Source: an uncultured Muribaculaceae bacterium
GTDB taxonomy: Bacteria > Bacteroidota > Bacteroidia > Bacteroidales > Muribaculaceae
Assembly: GCA_905233915.1 (NCBI GenBank)
Contig: CAJOFM010000017.1
Location: 1-40,188 of the forward strand
Reading direction: 5' to 3'
Length of the DNA: 40,188 bases
This document shows, one piece after another, positions 23,180 to 30,424 of this stretch. The notes under the pieces were generated by a model. It had not been told where the DNA came from and searched no databases. It saw only the letters and a program-made list of their open reading frames with translations. Position 1 is the stretch's first letter; each line of letters starts with the position of its first letter. The position numbers and the translations under genes were made by a program.

Positions 23180-23284
23180 CGAACCTTAAGCTCGGCGAAG
23201 CCCATATCGCGAATTAAACTGATTTAACTAATATCATTTAATTTGATAAATTAGCGTAATTGGCTTCGCCTAACTAAAGGTTCG
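23180..23284. repeat. 105-bp imperfect inverted-repeat element
   Basis: The left arm (23180-23202) and the inverted right arm (23262-23284) match in 20 of 23 positions. The left arm is almost the same as 6063-6085 inside the element at 6051-6143. The interior is AT-rich and non-coding. Confidence 0.75.
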
Positions 23285-23393
23285 TATTAAAAAAAGTCCC
23301 AGTGTCATCTGCTATATATTAGATATGAGTGGCCCTAAGGACATTTTTGTGTTTTTTTTCACGGCGAAGGGTGCTAATGTGGGTAGAATGTAC

Positions 23394-23401
23394 TAACTTT
23401 G
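23394..23401 (+). promoter_or_regulatory. -7 element for aspS
   Basis: TAACTTTG fits the consensus exactly, 40 nt before the aspS ATG. The -33 region is not convincing. Confidence 0.5.
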
Positions 23402-23441
23402 TAAGTTCCAAACGAAATATCCTTAAAAAACCATATAAATA

Positions 23442-25223
23442 ATGTATAGGACAAAAACTAATGGCGAACTTCGTCTGGCCAATGTGGGCGAAGTCGTGAC
23501 TTTGGCAGGATGGGTACAGCGCACCCGCAAGATGGGTGGCATGACCTTTGTGGACCTGCGCGACCGCTACGGTATTACTCAAATCGTGTTTAACAATGAG
23601 GTGGACGCCGACCTGTGTGAGCAGGCTAACCACTTGGGACGTGAGTACGTTATCCAGGTGGTGGGTACCGTTGCCGAGCGTTCGAGCAAGAACGCCAACA
23701 TGCCCACTGGTGACATCGAAATCATTGCCAGCAAGTTGAACATCTTGAGCGAGAGCATCACTCCGCCGTTCACCATCGAGGACAATACCGACGGTGGTGA
23801 CGACCTGCGCATGAAGTACCGCTATCTGGACCTGCGCCGCAATGCCGTACGCCGCAACCTCGAGTTGCGCCACGATATGGCGATTCTCATCCGTAACTAT
23901 CTTGATGACAAGGGTTTCCTTGAGGTCGAGACGCCTATTCTCATCGGCTCCACGCCCGAGGGTGCCCGCGACTTTATCGTGCCCTCGCGCATGAATCCGG
24001 GTCAGTTCTACGCGCTGCCCCAGAGCCCCCAGACGTTGAAGCAGCTGCTCATGGTTGCCGGCTTTGACCGTTATTTCCAGATTGCCAAGTGCTTCCGCGA
24101 TGAGGACTTGCGTGCCGACCGTCAGCCCGAGTTCACCCAGATCGACTGCGAGATGAGTTTTGTGGACCAGGAGGACGTCATCGAGGTGTTCGAGGGTCTT
24201 GCCCGCCACTTGTTCAAGAAAGTGCGTAATGTCGATCTGCCCGAGAAGCTTGAGCAGATGACCTGGCATGACGCGATGCGCCTGTATGGTAGCGACAAGC
24301 CCGATCGCCGCTTCGGCATGACCTTTGTCGAGGTGGACGATGTGCTCAAGGGCACTGGCACCTTCCCCGTGTTCAACGAGGCTAATTACATCGGTGCCAT
24401 CTGCGCTCCCGGCTGTGCCGACTACACCCGCAAGCAGCTCGACGGTCTAGTGGACTTCGTTAAGCGTCCCCAGGTGGGTGCTAAGGGTCTGGTTTACGTC
24501 AAGTTTAATGCCGACGGCACTGTCAAGAGTAGCATCGACAAATTCTATGAGCCCGCCGTATGGCAGCAGCTCAAGGAGAAGATGGGCGCCAACGATGGTG
24601 ACCTCGTCCTCATTATGAGTGGCGACAATGCCAACAAGACCCGCATCCAGCTCTGCTCACTGCGTCTCGAGATGGGTGAGCGCCTGGGCCTTAGGGACAA
24701 GAACAAGTTTGAGTGCCTGTGGATCATCGACTTCCCGCTGTTTGAGTGGAGTGATGAGGAGCAGCGCCTCATGGCTACCCACCACCCGTTCACTATGCCC
24801 AATCCCGATGACATCCCCTTGCTTGACGAGCATCCCGAGCGCGTGCGCGCCAAGGCCTATGACTTCGTGTGCAACGGCATCGAGGTGGGCGGCGGTAGCC
24901 TGCGTATCCATGACGGCAAGCTGCAGGCCAAGATGTTCGACATCCTGGGCTTCACTCCCGAGCGCGCTATGGCACAGTTCGGCTTCCTGATCAATGCCTT
25001 CAAGTATGGTGCCCCTCCCCATGCAGGTCTGGCCTTTGGTTTCGACCGCTTCGTGTCGATCATGGCAGGCCTGGACAGCATCCGCGACTGCATCGCCTTC
25101 CCCAAGAACAACAGTGGCCGCGACGTGATGCTCGACGCTCCCAGTCCCGTTGACCAGAGCCAGCTCGACGAGCTCTACATCGACATCGACAAGGATCGTC
25201 TCAAGGCCGAAGGGAAAATTTAA
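23442..25223 (+). CDS. aspS: Aspartate--tRNA ligase
   Basis: A 593-residue class IIb aminoacyl-tRNA synthetase that charges tRNA-Asp with aspartate. The N-terminal OB-fold anticodon-binding domain (~1-110, [23 protein letters not shown]) is complete. It is followed by class II motif 1 ([25 protein letters not shown], ~162-187), motif 2 ([18 protein letters not shown], ~217-234), the bacterial GAD insertion (~290-410) and motif 3 ([15 protein letters not shown], ~529-543). The length is that of bacterial AspRS (585-600). It has its own promoter; a 7-bp repeat array separates it from the nif3-like gene. tRNA-Asp itself is encoded 2.7 kb upstream. Confidence 0.98.
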   Translation: MYRTKTNGELRLANVGEVVTLAGWVQRTRKMGGMTFVDLRDRYGITQIVFNNEVDADLCEQANHLGREYVIQVVGTVAERSSKNANMPTGDIEIIASKLNILSESITPPFTIEDNTDGGDDLRMKYRYLDLRRNAVRRNLELRHDMAILIRNYLDDKGFLEVETPILIGSTPEGARDFIVPSRMNPGQFYALPQSPQTLKQLLMVAGFDRYFQIAKCFRDEDLRADRQPEFTQIDCEMSFVDQEDVIEVFEGLARHLFKKVRNVDLPEKLEQMTWHDAMRLYGSDKPDRRFGMTFVEVDDVLKGTGTFPVFNEANYIGAICAPGCADYTRKQLDGLVDFVKRPQVGAKGLVYVKFNADGTVKSSIDKFYEPAVWQQLKEKMGANDGDLVLIMSGDNANKTRIQLCSLRLEMGERLGLRDKNKFECLWIIDFPLFEWSDEEQRLMATHHPFTMPNPDDIPLLDEHPERVRAKAYDFVCNGIEVGGGSLRIHDGKLQAKMFDILGFTPERAMAQFGFLINAFKYGAPPHAGLAFGFDRFVSIMAGLDSIRDCIAFPKNNSGRDVMLDAPSPVDQSQLDELYIDIDKDRLKAEGKI

Positions 25224-25235
25224 TTGTTCATAATA

Positions 25236-25300
25236 GGCATTAGGCTTTAGGTATTAGGCTTTAGCAGGCATCCGCCCCCTTTTCACCTGAAGCCTAATGC
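25236..25300. repeat. 7-bp tandem array (TTAGGC type) with inverted partner
   Basis: Four units, GGCATTA, GGCTTTA, GGTATTA and GGCTTTA, begin at 25236, 25243, 25250 and 25257. A 10-bp inverted copy (AGCCTAATGC, 25291-25300) pairs with 25237-25246. It lies between aspS and the nif3-like gene. Confidence 0.85.
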
Positions 25301-25319
25301 TTAACACATAGAAACTAAA

Positions 25320-26120
25320 ATGAAAATCAAGGAAATTGCTGAGGCTATTGAGCAGTATGCTCCCTTGAGGCTTCAGGAAGAATGGGACAATGCGGGCATC
25401 CAAGTGGGTGACCCCGAAGCCGAAGTCTCGGGCATTCTCTTGTGTACCGACGCAACCGAAACCGTTGTCGGCGAGGCTATTGAGCGCGGATACAACCTGG
25501 TCATTGCCCATCATCCCCTCATCTTCCGCGGCTTGAAGAAAATCATGGGGCGCACGCCCGTAGAGCGTGCCGTGGCCATGGCCATCAAGCACGACATTAC
25601 CATCTATAGCGCCCACACCAACATGGACAGCGCTTGGCAGGGTGTGTCGTTCCGCATGGCCGACAAGATAGGGATGACCAATGTGCAGTTCCTTGACGCC
25701 AACGGTGTTGACCCTTATGGCCAGCAAGGATGCACCACTGCCGGTTGCGGCGTCATCGGCGACATCGAGCCGATGCCGGCACGCGAGGTACTGCAACGCG
25801 TCAAGGCCGCCTTTGAGGTGGGTGCCGTGCGCTACAGCGGCGATGGCGACACACTCGTGAGCCGTATCGCACTGTGTGGCGGGGCCGGCGGTTTCTTGCT
25901 CGACAAGGCAGTCGAACAGGGCGCCCAACTCTATGTCACCGCCGACATGCGTTACCACGATTTCCTCGACAATAACCAGCGCATTGTGGTCGCTGATATC
26001 GGCCACTATGAGAGCGAGCATTTCACAAAAGAGATTTTTTTGGAGATTATTCAGAAAAAAAATCCTACCTTTGCAGTCGCTTTTGCGAAAAACGAGACAA
26101 ACCAAGTTAATTATCTATAA
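25320..26120 (+). CDS. Nif3-like dinuclear metal centre protein
   Basis: A 266-residue member of the Nif3/YbgI family (sometimes called GTP cyclohydrolase I type 2 homologues). Family signatures are present: EEWDNAGIQVGDP (~20-32), the metal-binding histidine pair in VIAHHPLIF (~62-70), YSAHTNMDSA (~97-106) and, near the C terminus, VTADMRYHDFLD and DIGHYESE (~212-240) for the remaining ligands. The protein forms hexamers with two metal ions per subunit; its physiological reaction is not established. It lacks the ~100-residue middle insertion found in many longer Bacteroidetes homologues. The next gene encodes a zinc-ribbon coiled-coil protein, a pairing I recall as frequent. Confidence 0.92.
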   Translation: MKIKEIAEAIEQYAPLRLQEEWDNAGIQVGDPEAEVSGILLCTDATETVVGEAIERGYNLVIAHHPLIFRGLKKIMGRTPVERAVAMAIKHDITIYSAHTNMDSAWQGVSFRMADKIGMTNVQFLDANGVDPYGQQGCTTAGCGVIGDIEPMPAREVLQRVKAAFEVGAVRYSGDGDTLVSRIALCGGAGGFLLDKAVEQGAQLYVTADMRYHDFLDNNQRIVVADIGHYESEHFTKEIFLEIIQKKNPTFAVAFAKNETNQVNYL

Positions 26121-26125
26121 ATAAT

Positions 26126-26201
26126 TAGGCATTAGCAACGAGGCATTAGGCGTTAGGATTGACGACCTAAAGCCTAGAACCTAAAGCCTAAAACCTAAAA
26201 C
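26126..26201. repeat. 7-bp tandem array (CCTAAAG type) with inverted partner
   Basis: The left half carries TTAGGCA/TTAGGCG-like units. The right half carries five CCTAAAG-type units starting at 26166, 26173, 26180, 26187 and 26194. The two halves are reverse complements in type. The array fills the gap between the nif3-like gene and the zinc-ribbon gene. Confidence 0.85.
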
Positions 26202-26207
26202 AAGTTT

Positions 26208-26978
26208 ATGGCAACACCCAAGAAAGAACTCACCGTTGAAGAGAAACTCAAAGCGCTTTATGACTTGCAGCAGAAACTCTCAGAGATTGACGCGATCAAG
26301 ACATTGCGCGGCGAGCTGCCGCAGGAAGTCCAGGACCTTGAGGACGAAATCGCAGGTTTGCACACCCGCGTCGCTAAGTATGAGGACGAGATCGCCCTGC
26401 AGAACGACGAGATCGCACGCAACCGTGACATCAAGGCCAAGGCCGAGGAACTTATCGACAAGTACACCGCCGATCAGGACAACGTGCGCAACAACCGTGA
26501 GTATGACTACTTGACCAAGGAGATTGAGTACCAGAACCTTAACATCGAGCTCGCCGAGAAGAAGATGAACGAGGCCTCTCGCAAGGCCGATACCCTTCGC
26601 GCCGAGGTCGAGAAGGCTAAGGAGATGTGTACCGACCGCGAGCACGCCCTCGAGGAGAAGAAGAGCGAGCTCAACGAGATCGTCTCCGAGAACAAGCAGA
26701 AGGAGGAGACCCTGCGTGAGAAAGCCAAGAAGCAGGAGAACAAGATCGAGGAGCGACTGTTGACCGCCTTCAAGCGCATCCGCAAGAACACCCGCAACGG
26801 CCTGGGCGTCGTTGTCGTGCAGCGCAACGCCTGCGGTGGCTGCTTCAACCGCATCCCCGCCCAGCGCCAGAGTGAGATCAAGATGCACAAGAAGATCATC
26901 GTCTGCGAGTACTGCGGACGCATCCTCATCGACCCTGAGCTGGTAGGTATCGCCCCCTCCGAAGCCAAGAACAAATAA
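26208..26978 (+). CDS. Coiled-coil zinc-ribbon protein (CT398/CdsZ-like)
   Basis: A 256-residue cytoplasmic protein. Residues ~10-195 are charged and heptad-like, forming a long antiparallel coiled coil (EEKLKALYDLQQKLSEIDAI ... EEKKSELNEIVSENKQKEE). The C terminus holds a C4 zinc ribbon: NACGGCFNRIP (~205-215) and VCEYCGRIL (~230-239). This is the architecture of the zf-RING_7 group, including Chlamydia CT398/CdsZ and homologues often placed next to nif3. Its molecular role in Bacteroidetes is unknown. Binding to nucleic acid or to a motor/secretion ATPase has been proposed for relatives. It probably forms an operon with nif3, separated only by the heptamer array. Confidence 0.9.
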   Translation: MATPKKELTVEEKLKALYDLQQKLSEIDAIKTLRGELPQEVQDLEDEIAGLHTRVAKYEDEIALQNDEIARNRDIKAKAEELIDKYTADQDNVRNNREYDYLTKEIEYQNLNIELAEKKMNEASRKADTLRAEVEKAKEMCTDREHALEEKKSELNEIVSENKQKEETLREKAKKQENKIEERLLTAFKRIRKNTRNGLGVVVVQRNACGGCFNRIPAQRQSEIKMHKKIIVCEYCGRILIDPELVGIAPSEAKNK

Positions 26979-26981
26979 GCG

Positions 26982-27060
26982 CTGACGGCACATCGTCAGT
27001 GTGTTAACGGAATGGACCCAGAGGCACTCTCGCCTTAGTATCGGGAACCACCGTTACGAG
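26982..27060 (+). ncRNA. Candidate structured RNA between the zinc-ribbon gene and tdk
   Basis: Three consecutive structures can be drawn. A hairpin CTGACG/CGTCAG occupies 26982-26999. A long interrupted hairpin occupies 27005-27056 (TAACGG/CCGTTA, TGG/CCA, CCC/GGG, AGGC/GCCT, with internal loops). The terminator at 27065-27110 comes last. I see no promoter of its own, so it may be an independent small RNA or a structured 3' end of the preceding mRNA. It lacks the conserved sequences of SRP RNA, RNase P RNA and tmRNA. Confidence 0.45.
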
Positions 27061-27064
27061 ACAC

Positions 27065-27110
27065 CGCAATGGCAGCAAGCCCCCTGTGGCACGCTGCCAT
27101 TGCGTTTTTT
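27065..27110 (+). terminator. Rho-independent terminator
   Basis: A perfect 12-bp stem (CGCAATGGCAGC, 27065-27076, with 27093-27104) is followed directly by six T. It ends the nif3/zinc-ribbon transcript or the candidate RNA. Confidence 0.9.
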
Positions 27111-27219
27111 GGCGTATATTTTTGGGTGTATAGTAGTGCGGCCGAGTACCATAGTCCTAATTGGTGCGTGTTAATAACTTTTTTAGTGCTGAATGGATGT
27201 TCATATCATGGGAATAACG

Positions 27220-27227
27220 TATCTTTG
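27220..27227 (+). promoter_or_regulatory. -7 element of tdk
   Basis: TATCTTTG fits the consensus exactly, 42 nt before the tdk ATG. Confidence 0.55.
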
Positions 27228-27241
27228 TTGTCGGCCTTGAC

Positions 27242-27257
27242 CCAAGACATGTCTTGG
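27242..27257. promoter_or_regulatory. 16-bp perfect palindrome in the tdk leader
   Basis: CCAAGACATGTCTTGG is fully self-complementary and lies about 10-25 nt downstream of the expected start of transcription and 11 nt before the ATG. It could be an operator for a dimeric repressor, or a hairpin-forming leader element. Confidence 0.5.
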
Positions 27258-27268
27258 CTGCAATCATC

Positions 27269-27898
27269 ATGAACGGAATAGGTAAATTATACTTCAAGTA
27301 TGGCACGATGGGGTCGGCCAAAACCGCCATGCTGCTCACCCAGGCCTACAACTTTGAGGAGCGCGGGATGCAGTACCTGTGCATGAAGCCCATCATCGAC
27401 GACCGTGAGAACGACAACGTGATCCGCTCCCGCATCGGCATCGAGCGCAAGTGCTCATGGATTTATCCCGAGAGCGACCTCTACACGATGTTGAAGGAAA
27501 TGTTCGAGAAGACCCTCGTCGTCAAGGATTGGGTGCTTATCGACGAGGCCCAGTTCCTCACCGAGCATCAGGTTGACCAGCTGGCCCGCATTGTCGATGA
27601 CTTTGGCGTCAACGTGGTGTGTTACGGACTGCGCACCGACTTCCAGTCCCATCTGTTCGAAGGCTCGCGCCGATTGCTGGAGCTGGCCGACACGATCGAG
27701 GAGATCAAGTCAACCTGTTCTTGCGGGCGCAAGACCATCATCAATGCGCGCATCGATGGTGCTGGCAATATCGTCACCGACGGTAACCAGGTCGAGATCG
27801 GTGGCGATGACAAGTATGTGTCGCTGTGCCGCCGCTGCTGGCGCAACCGCCGCCTGGAGAGCGTCAACCGCGGTTCTATCAAGTTCGACTCCGAGTAA
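27269..27898 (+). CDS. tdk: Thymidine kinase (type II)
   Basis: A 209-residue enzyme that phosphorylates thymidine to dTMP in nucleotide salvage. I use the ATG at 27269 (MNGIGKLYFKYGTMG) rather than a TTG 15 bases earlier that overlaps a palindrome. The P-loop reads GTMGSAKTAML, with alanine where most relatives have glycine before the lysine. The Walker B-type VLIDEAQFL (~87-95) with catalytic glutamate is intact. The lasso region CYGLRTDF follows. A structural zinc site of four cysteines (CSCGRK and CRRCWR) is complete. The length fits the tetrameric bacterial type II kinase. Confidence 0.94.
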   Translation: MNGIGKLYFKYGTMGSAKTAMLLTQAYNFEERGMQYLCMKPIIDDRENDNVIRSRIGIERKCSWIYPESDLYTMLKEMFEKTLVVKDWVLIDEAQFLTEHQVDQLARIVDDFGVNVVCYGLRTDFQSHLFEGSRRLLELADTIEEIKSTCSCGRKTIINARIDGAGNIVTDGNQVEIGGDDKYVSLCRRCWRNRRLESVNRGSIKFDSE

Positions 27899-27985
27899 TG
27901 CCGATGGGTGTGAAAACAAGGCGCTGGCGATGAAGGCGCTACGTTATAATCGCGCCTGTCAAGAAAGAATATACCCGATTTTCAC

Positions 27986-28018
27986 AAGGGGAGGCTACCA
28001 ATTGCGGTACCTCCCCTT
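27986..28018. terminator. Strong hairpin after tdk
   Basis: AAGGGGAGG plus TACC (27986-27999, one bulged C) pairs with GGTA plus CCTCCCCTT (28006-28018). The 13-bp stem is stable but no T-run follows, so termination would not be of the classical type. Confidence 0.5.
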
Positions 28019-28095
28019 GACTCGCGTTGGATACCGTAAAAACCTCAAAATCTCAAAAAAATGGTTAAAACAAGTTCTATGAGTGAAAATATGTG

Positions 28096-28103
28096 TACAT
28101 TTG
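28096..28103 (+). promoter_or_regulatory. -7 element of the first leucine-rich repeat gene
   Basis: TACATTTG fits TAnnTTTG, 37 nt before the ATG at 28141. The -33 box is weak. Confidence 0.5.
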
Positions 28104-28140
28104 CAGGTTAAAAAAACAAAGCAAACTAATAGATAACAAT

Positions 28141-30252
28141 ATGCGCAGATTGTTTTTCGTGCTGCTGACGGCAGCGACCGTTCTGGGTGTTCATGCCTTG
28201 ACCGTGCAGAACACGGCAGGTAACCTTGCCAACCTGGTGAGCAACAACCAGATAACCCAACTTACGGTCACCGGTGAAATGAATGCCCGTGACTTCCTGT
28301 TCATTACCGAGGAATTGACAGAACTCACCGCGGTGGATTTGAGCCAAGCGAGTATTGTTGCTGTCGATGGCAGTGCGGTGATTTATGGCACTGTGACAAG
28401 CTATCCGGCCGATGAGATTCCCCGCACGGCCTTCTTTGGCAAGAAACTCACCTCTGTAGCCCTGCCTGCTGGCCTCAAGTCCATCGGCTATGCGGCTTTT
28501 GCCGGTTGCTACCAGCTGAGGAGCGTGACATTGCCTGCCACGGTTACTTATATCGATGACTATGCCTTTGCCGGCAGTGCTCTGACCAGCATTGAACTTC
28601 CCGCCAACGTGACGGGCATGGGTAAGGGTGTTTTCTCACGTTGCGAGGCCCTGGTGCAGGCAACGGTCAATACCGTGTATGTGGGTGACTTCTCCTTCTT
28701 GGGCGACTTCAACTTGAACACGATGAACCTGGGTAGCCAGGTACAGTACATCGGCCGTGGCGTGTTCAATGGCTGCACCGCATTGCAGACACTGAACATT
28801 GACCCCGCTTGCCGCATCTCCCGCATCGACGAGGAGGCCTTCATCAACTCGGGTCTTGAAAACATCGACATTACTGCACTGGGAGTGGGCACCATCGGTG
28901 ACTGGGCATTTGCTCAGACGCAGCTGTCCTCATTCATCCTGCCCGACGGTATGACCGACCTGGGAGTGGGCTCAATGGCTCATAACCCGTTGCTGGAAAC
29001 CGTTCTGTTCCCGGGTATGGGACATGCCGCCGACCCCGCAGGTCGTGGCGATGGCCTGGATGGCGGTTCATTGAGGGCTCCGTCCCACAAGCGCACACTT
29101 ACCGAGGTGAAGGACTTCACCTTTGCCGGTAACAGCCAGCTCCACGCTGGGGAAATCCTCAGGGAGGGCGTTACCCGTGTGGGCGACTTCGCTTTCTATA
29201 ACGTGAGTCAGGAAATCGACACCATGCGCCTCCCCTCGACGATTGCCTATCTGGGCAAGCGCGCCATGGCGGGCATGACGGGCATGAAGGTCCTCAAGAC
29301 CAGTGCCACCGAGGTGCCCGAGTTGGGCGAAGAGGTGTGGGCCGGTGTGGATCAGCCCAGCGTTCTGCTGTTGCCCCCCGATGCTGAGAGCACCGAGCTC
29401 TACAAGGTGGCCGACCAGTGGATGTACTTCTTCTTCAAGGCCCCCGAGGATGATTATATCGTGGGTGATGTGAATAATGATGGTGTTGTTAACGTGGCCG
29501 ACGTGACGGCGCTGATTGGCTTTGTTCTGGGTAATGATGTCGTAATCAACGAGCAGGCTGCCGACATGAGTGGCGATGGCATTCTCAATGTGGCCGATGT
29601 GACTCAGTTGATTTCCTATATCTTGAGCGGCGGCTCCAGAATGTCGTTGAGCAATTTGCGTGATGCTGCCATCAGGAACAGCATGACCACTACCGATGCT
29701 CTGGAATTGCCCGCTGTATCCATGCGTGCTGGCCAGACGCGCACTGTCGAGGTGGCACTGAACAACAATGAACACTACTACACCGCCATGCAGCTCATGG
29801 TCGTTCTTCCTGAAGGCCTGACGCTGACCGGTGTTGAGGGCGTGGATCGTGGCAGCCAGCATCAATACAGCATGCTGCGTCATGAGACCGAGGAGAATGT
29901 GTACATCCTCATGGGTGTTTCGTTTGACCTGGCACCGTTTGCCGGCAACGAGGGTAACGTCATGCGACTCACGCTCACCGCTGGTGAAGACTTCATCGCA
30001 CAGGATGCCGAGCTCCTGCTCGCCAACATCTTGCTTGCCACTCCCGACCAGGAAACATATCTCGCTGCCAATGCCAAGGCTAGGGTTAATGACCCGTCAG
30101 GCATCGAGCAAGTGACGGCCGACAGGCAAGTTGCCGCCGTGCGTTACATCAACGTGGCCGGTCAGGAGAGCGAGAGCCCGTTCGACGGCGTGAACATCGT
30201 CGTGACCACCTATACCGATGGTACTACAAGCACCGTCAAGGTGATCAAGTAA
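28141..30252 (+). CDS. BspA-type leucine-rich repeat surface protein with dockerin-like, cohesin-like and C-terminal sorting-type domains
   Basis: A 703-residue exported protein. The ATG at 28141 (MRRLFFVLLTAATVLGVHA) gives a clean signal peptide; the longer frame adds 16 residues that precede it. Residues ~85-430 are LRR_5/BspA repeats (LTSVALPAGLKSIGYAAFAG, VTYIDDYAFAGSALTSIELP). Two dockerin-like loops follow (~441-500, GDVNNDGVVNVADVTALI and DMSGDGILNVADVTQLI). Next comes a ~120-residue beta-sandwich (~520-640, AGQTRTVEVALNNN) that I read as possibly cohesin-like. The last ~45 residues (VRYINVAGQE ... TTYTDGTTSTVKVIK) resemble a T9SS type A sorting domain and are nearly the same as in the last gene of the window. 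The role is probably adhesion or display at the cell surface. Confidence 0.87.
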   Translation: MRRLFFVLLTAATVLGVHALTVQNTAGNLANLVSNNQITQLTVTGEMNARDFLFITEELTELTAVDLSQASIVAVDGSAVIYGTVTSYPADEIPRTAFFGKKLTSVALPAGLKSIGYAAFAGCYQLRSVTLPATVTYIDDYAFAGSALTSIELPANVTGMGKGVFSRCEALVQATVNTVYVGDFSFLGDFNLNTMNLGSQVQYIGRGVFNGCTALQTLNIDPACRISRIDEEAFINSGLENIDITALGVGTIGDWAFAQTQLSSFILPDGMTDLGVGSMAHNPLLETVLFPGMGHAADPAGRGDGLDGGSLRAPSHKRTLTEVKDFTFAGNSQLHAGEILREGVTRVGDFAFYNVSQEIDTMRLPSTIAYLGKRAMAGMTGMKVLKTSATEVPELGEEVWAGVDQPSVLLLPPDAESTELYKVADQWMYFFFKAPEDDYIVGDVNNDGVVNVADVTALIGFVLGNDVVINEQAADMSGDGILNVADVTQLISYILSGGSRMSLSNLRDAAIRNSMTTTDALELPAVSMRAGQTRTVEVALNNNEHYYTAMQLMVVLPEGLTLTGVEGVDRGSQHQYSMLRHETEENVYILMGVSFDLAPFAGNEGNVMRLTLTAGEDFIAQDAELLLANILLATPDQETYLAANAKARVNDPSGIEQVTADRQVAAVRYINVAGQESESPFDGVNIVVTTYTDGTTSTVKVIK

Positions 30253-30275
30253 ACGAGAAACAGAGAAGCTATTAT

Positions 30276-30312
30276 AGCGCCGATATCCGTGAGGGTAGCG
30301 GCGCTTTTTTTT
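30276..30312 (+). terminator. Terminator of the first leucine-rich repeat gene
   Basis: AGCGCCG (30276-30282) pairs with CGGCGCT (30299-30305), followed by a run of eight T. Confidence 0.88.
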
Positions 30313-30386
30313 ATTCAAGTGGGAATACTGAAGTCCATAGGAGCGCATTTTTTGTTAAAAACGGCGGGTGATTGATGTTTTTGCCT

Positions 30387-30394
30387 TATATTTG
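30387..30394 (+). promoter_or_regulatory. -7 element of the second leucine-rich repeat gene
   Basis: TATATTTG fits the consensus, 30 nt before the ATG at 30425. Confidence 0.5.
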
Positions 30395-30424
30395 CACGTT
30401 AAACACTTTTTATTCTATCGAGAC

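Larger units (their letters stand above)
22984..23441. other. Intergenic region between tRNA-Pro and aspS (458 bp)
   Basis: It contains the tRNA-Pro promoter, a near-exact 55/54-bp direct duplication of the promoter's upstream part, a 105-bp imperfect inverted-repeat element and the aspS -7 element. I see no protein-coding frame; the minus-strand frame across tRNA-Pro is a tRNA artefact. Confidence 0.7.

Noticed and set aside
25236..26201. CRISPR array
   Set aside because: The tandem repeats are 7 bp with no spacers and no cas genes nearby.
26982..27110. SRP RNA, RNase P RNA or tmRNA
   Set aside because: The conserved GGAAGCAGC loop of SRP RNA, the GAGGAAAGTCC start of RNase P RNA and a tmRNA tRNA-like end are all absent.
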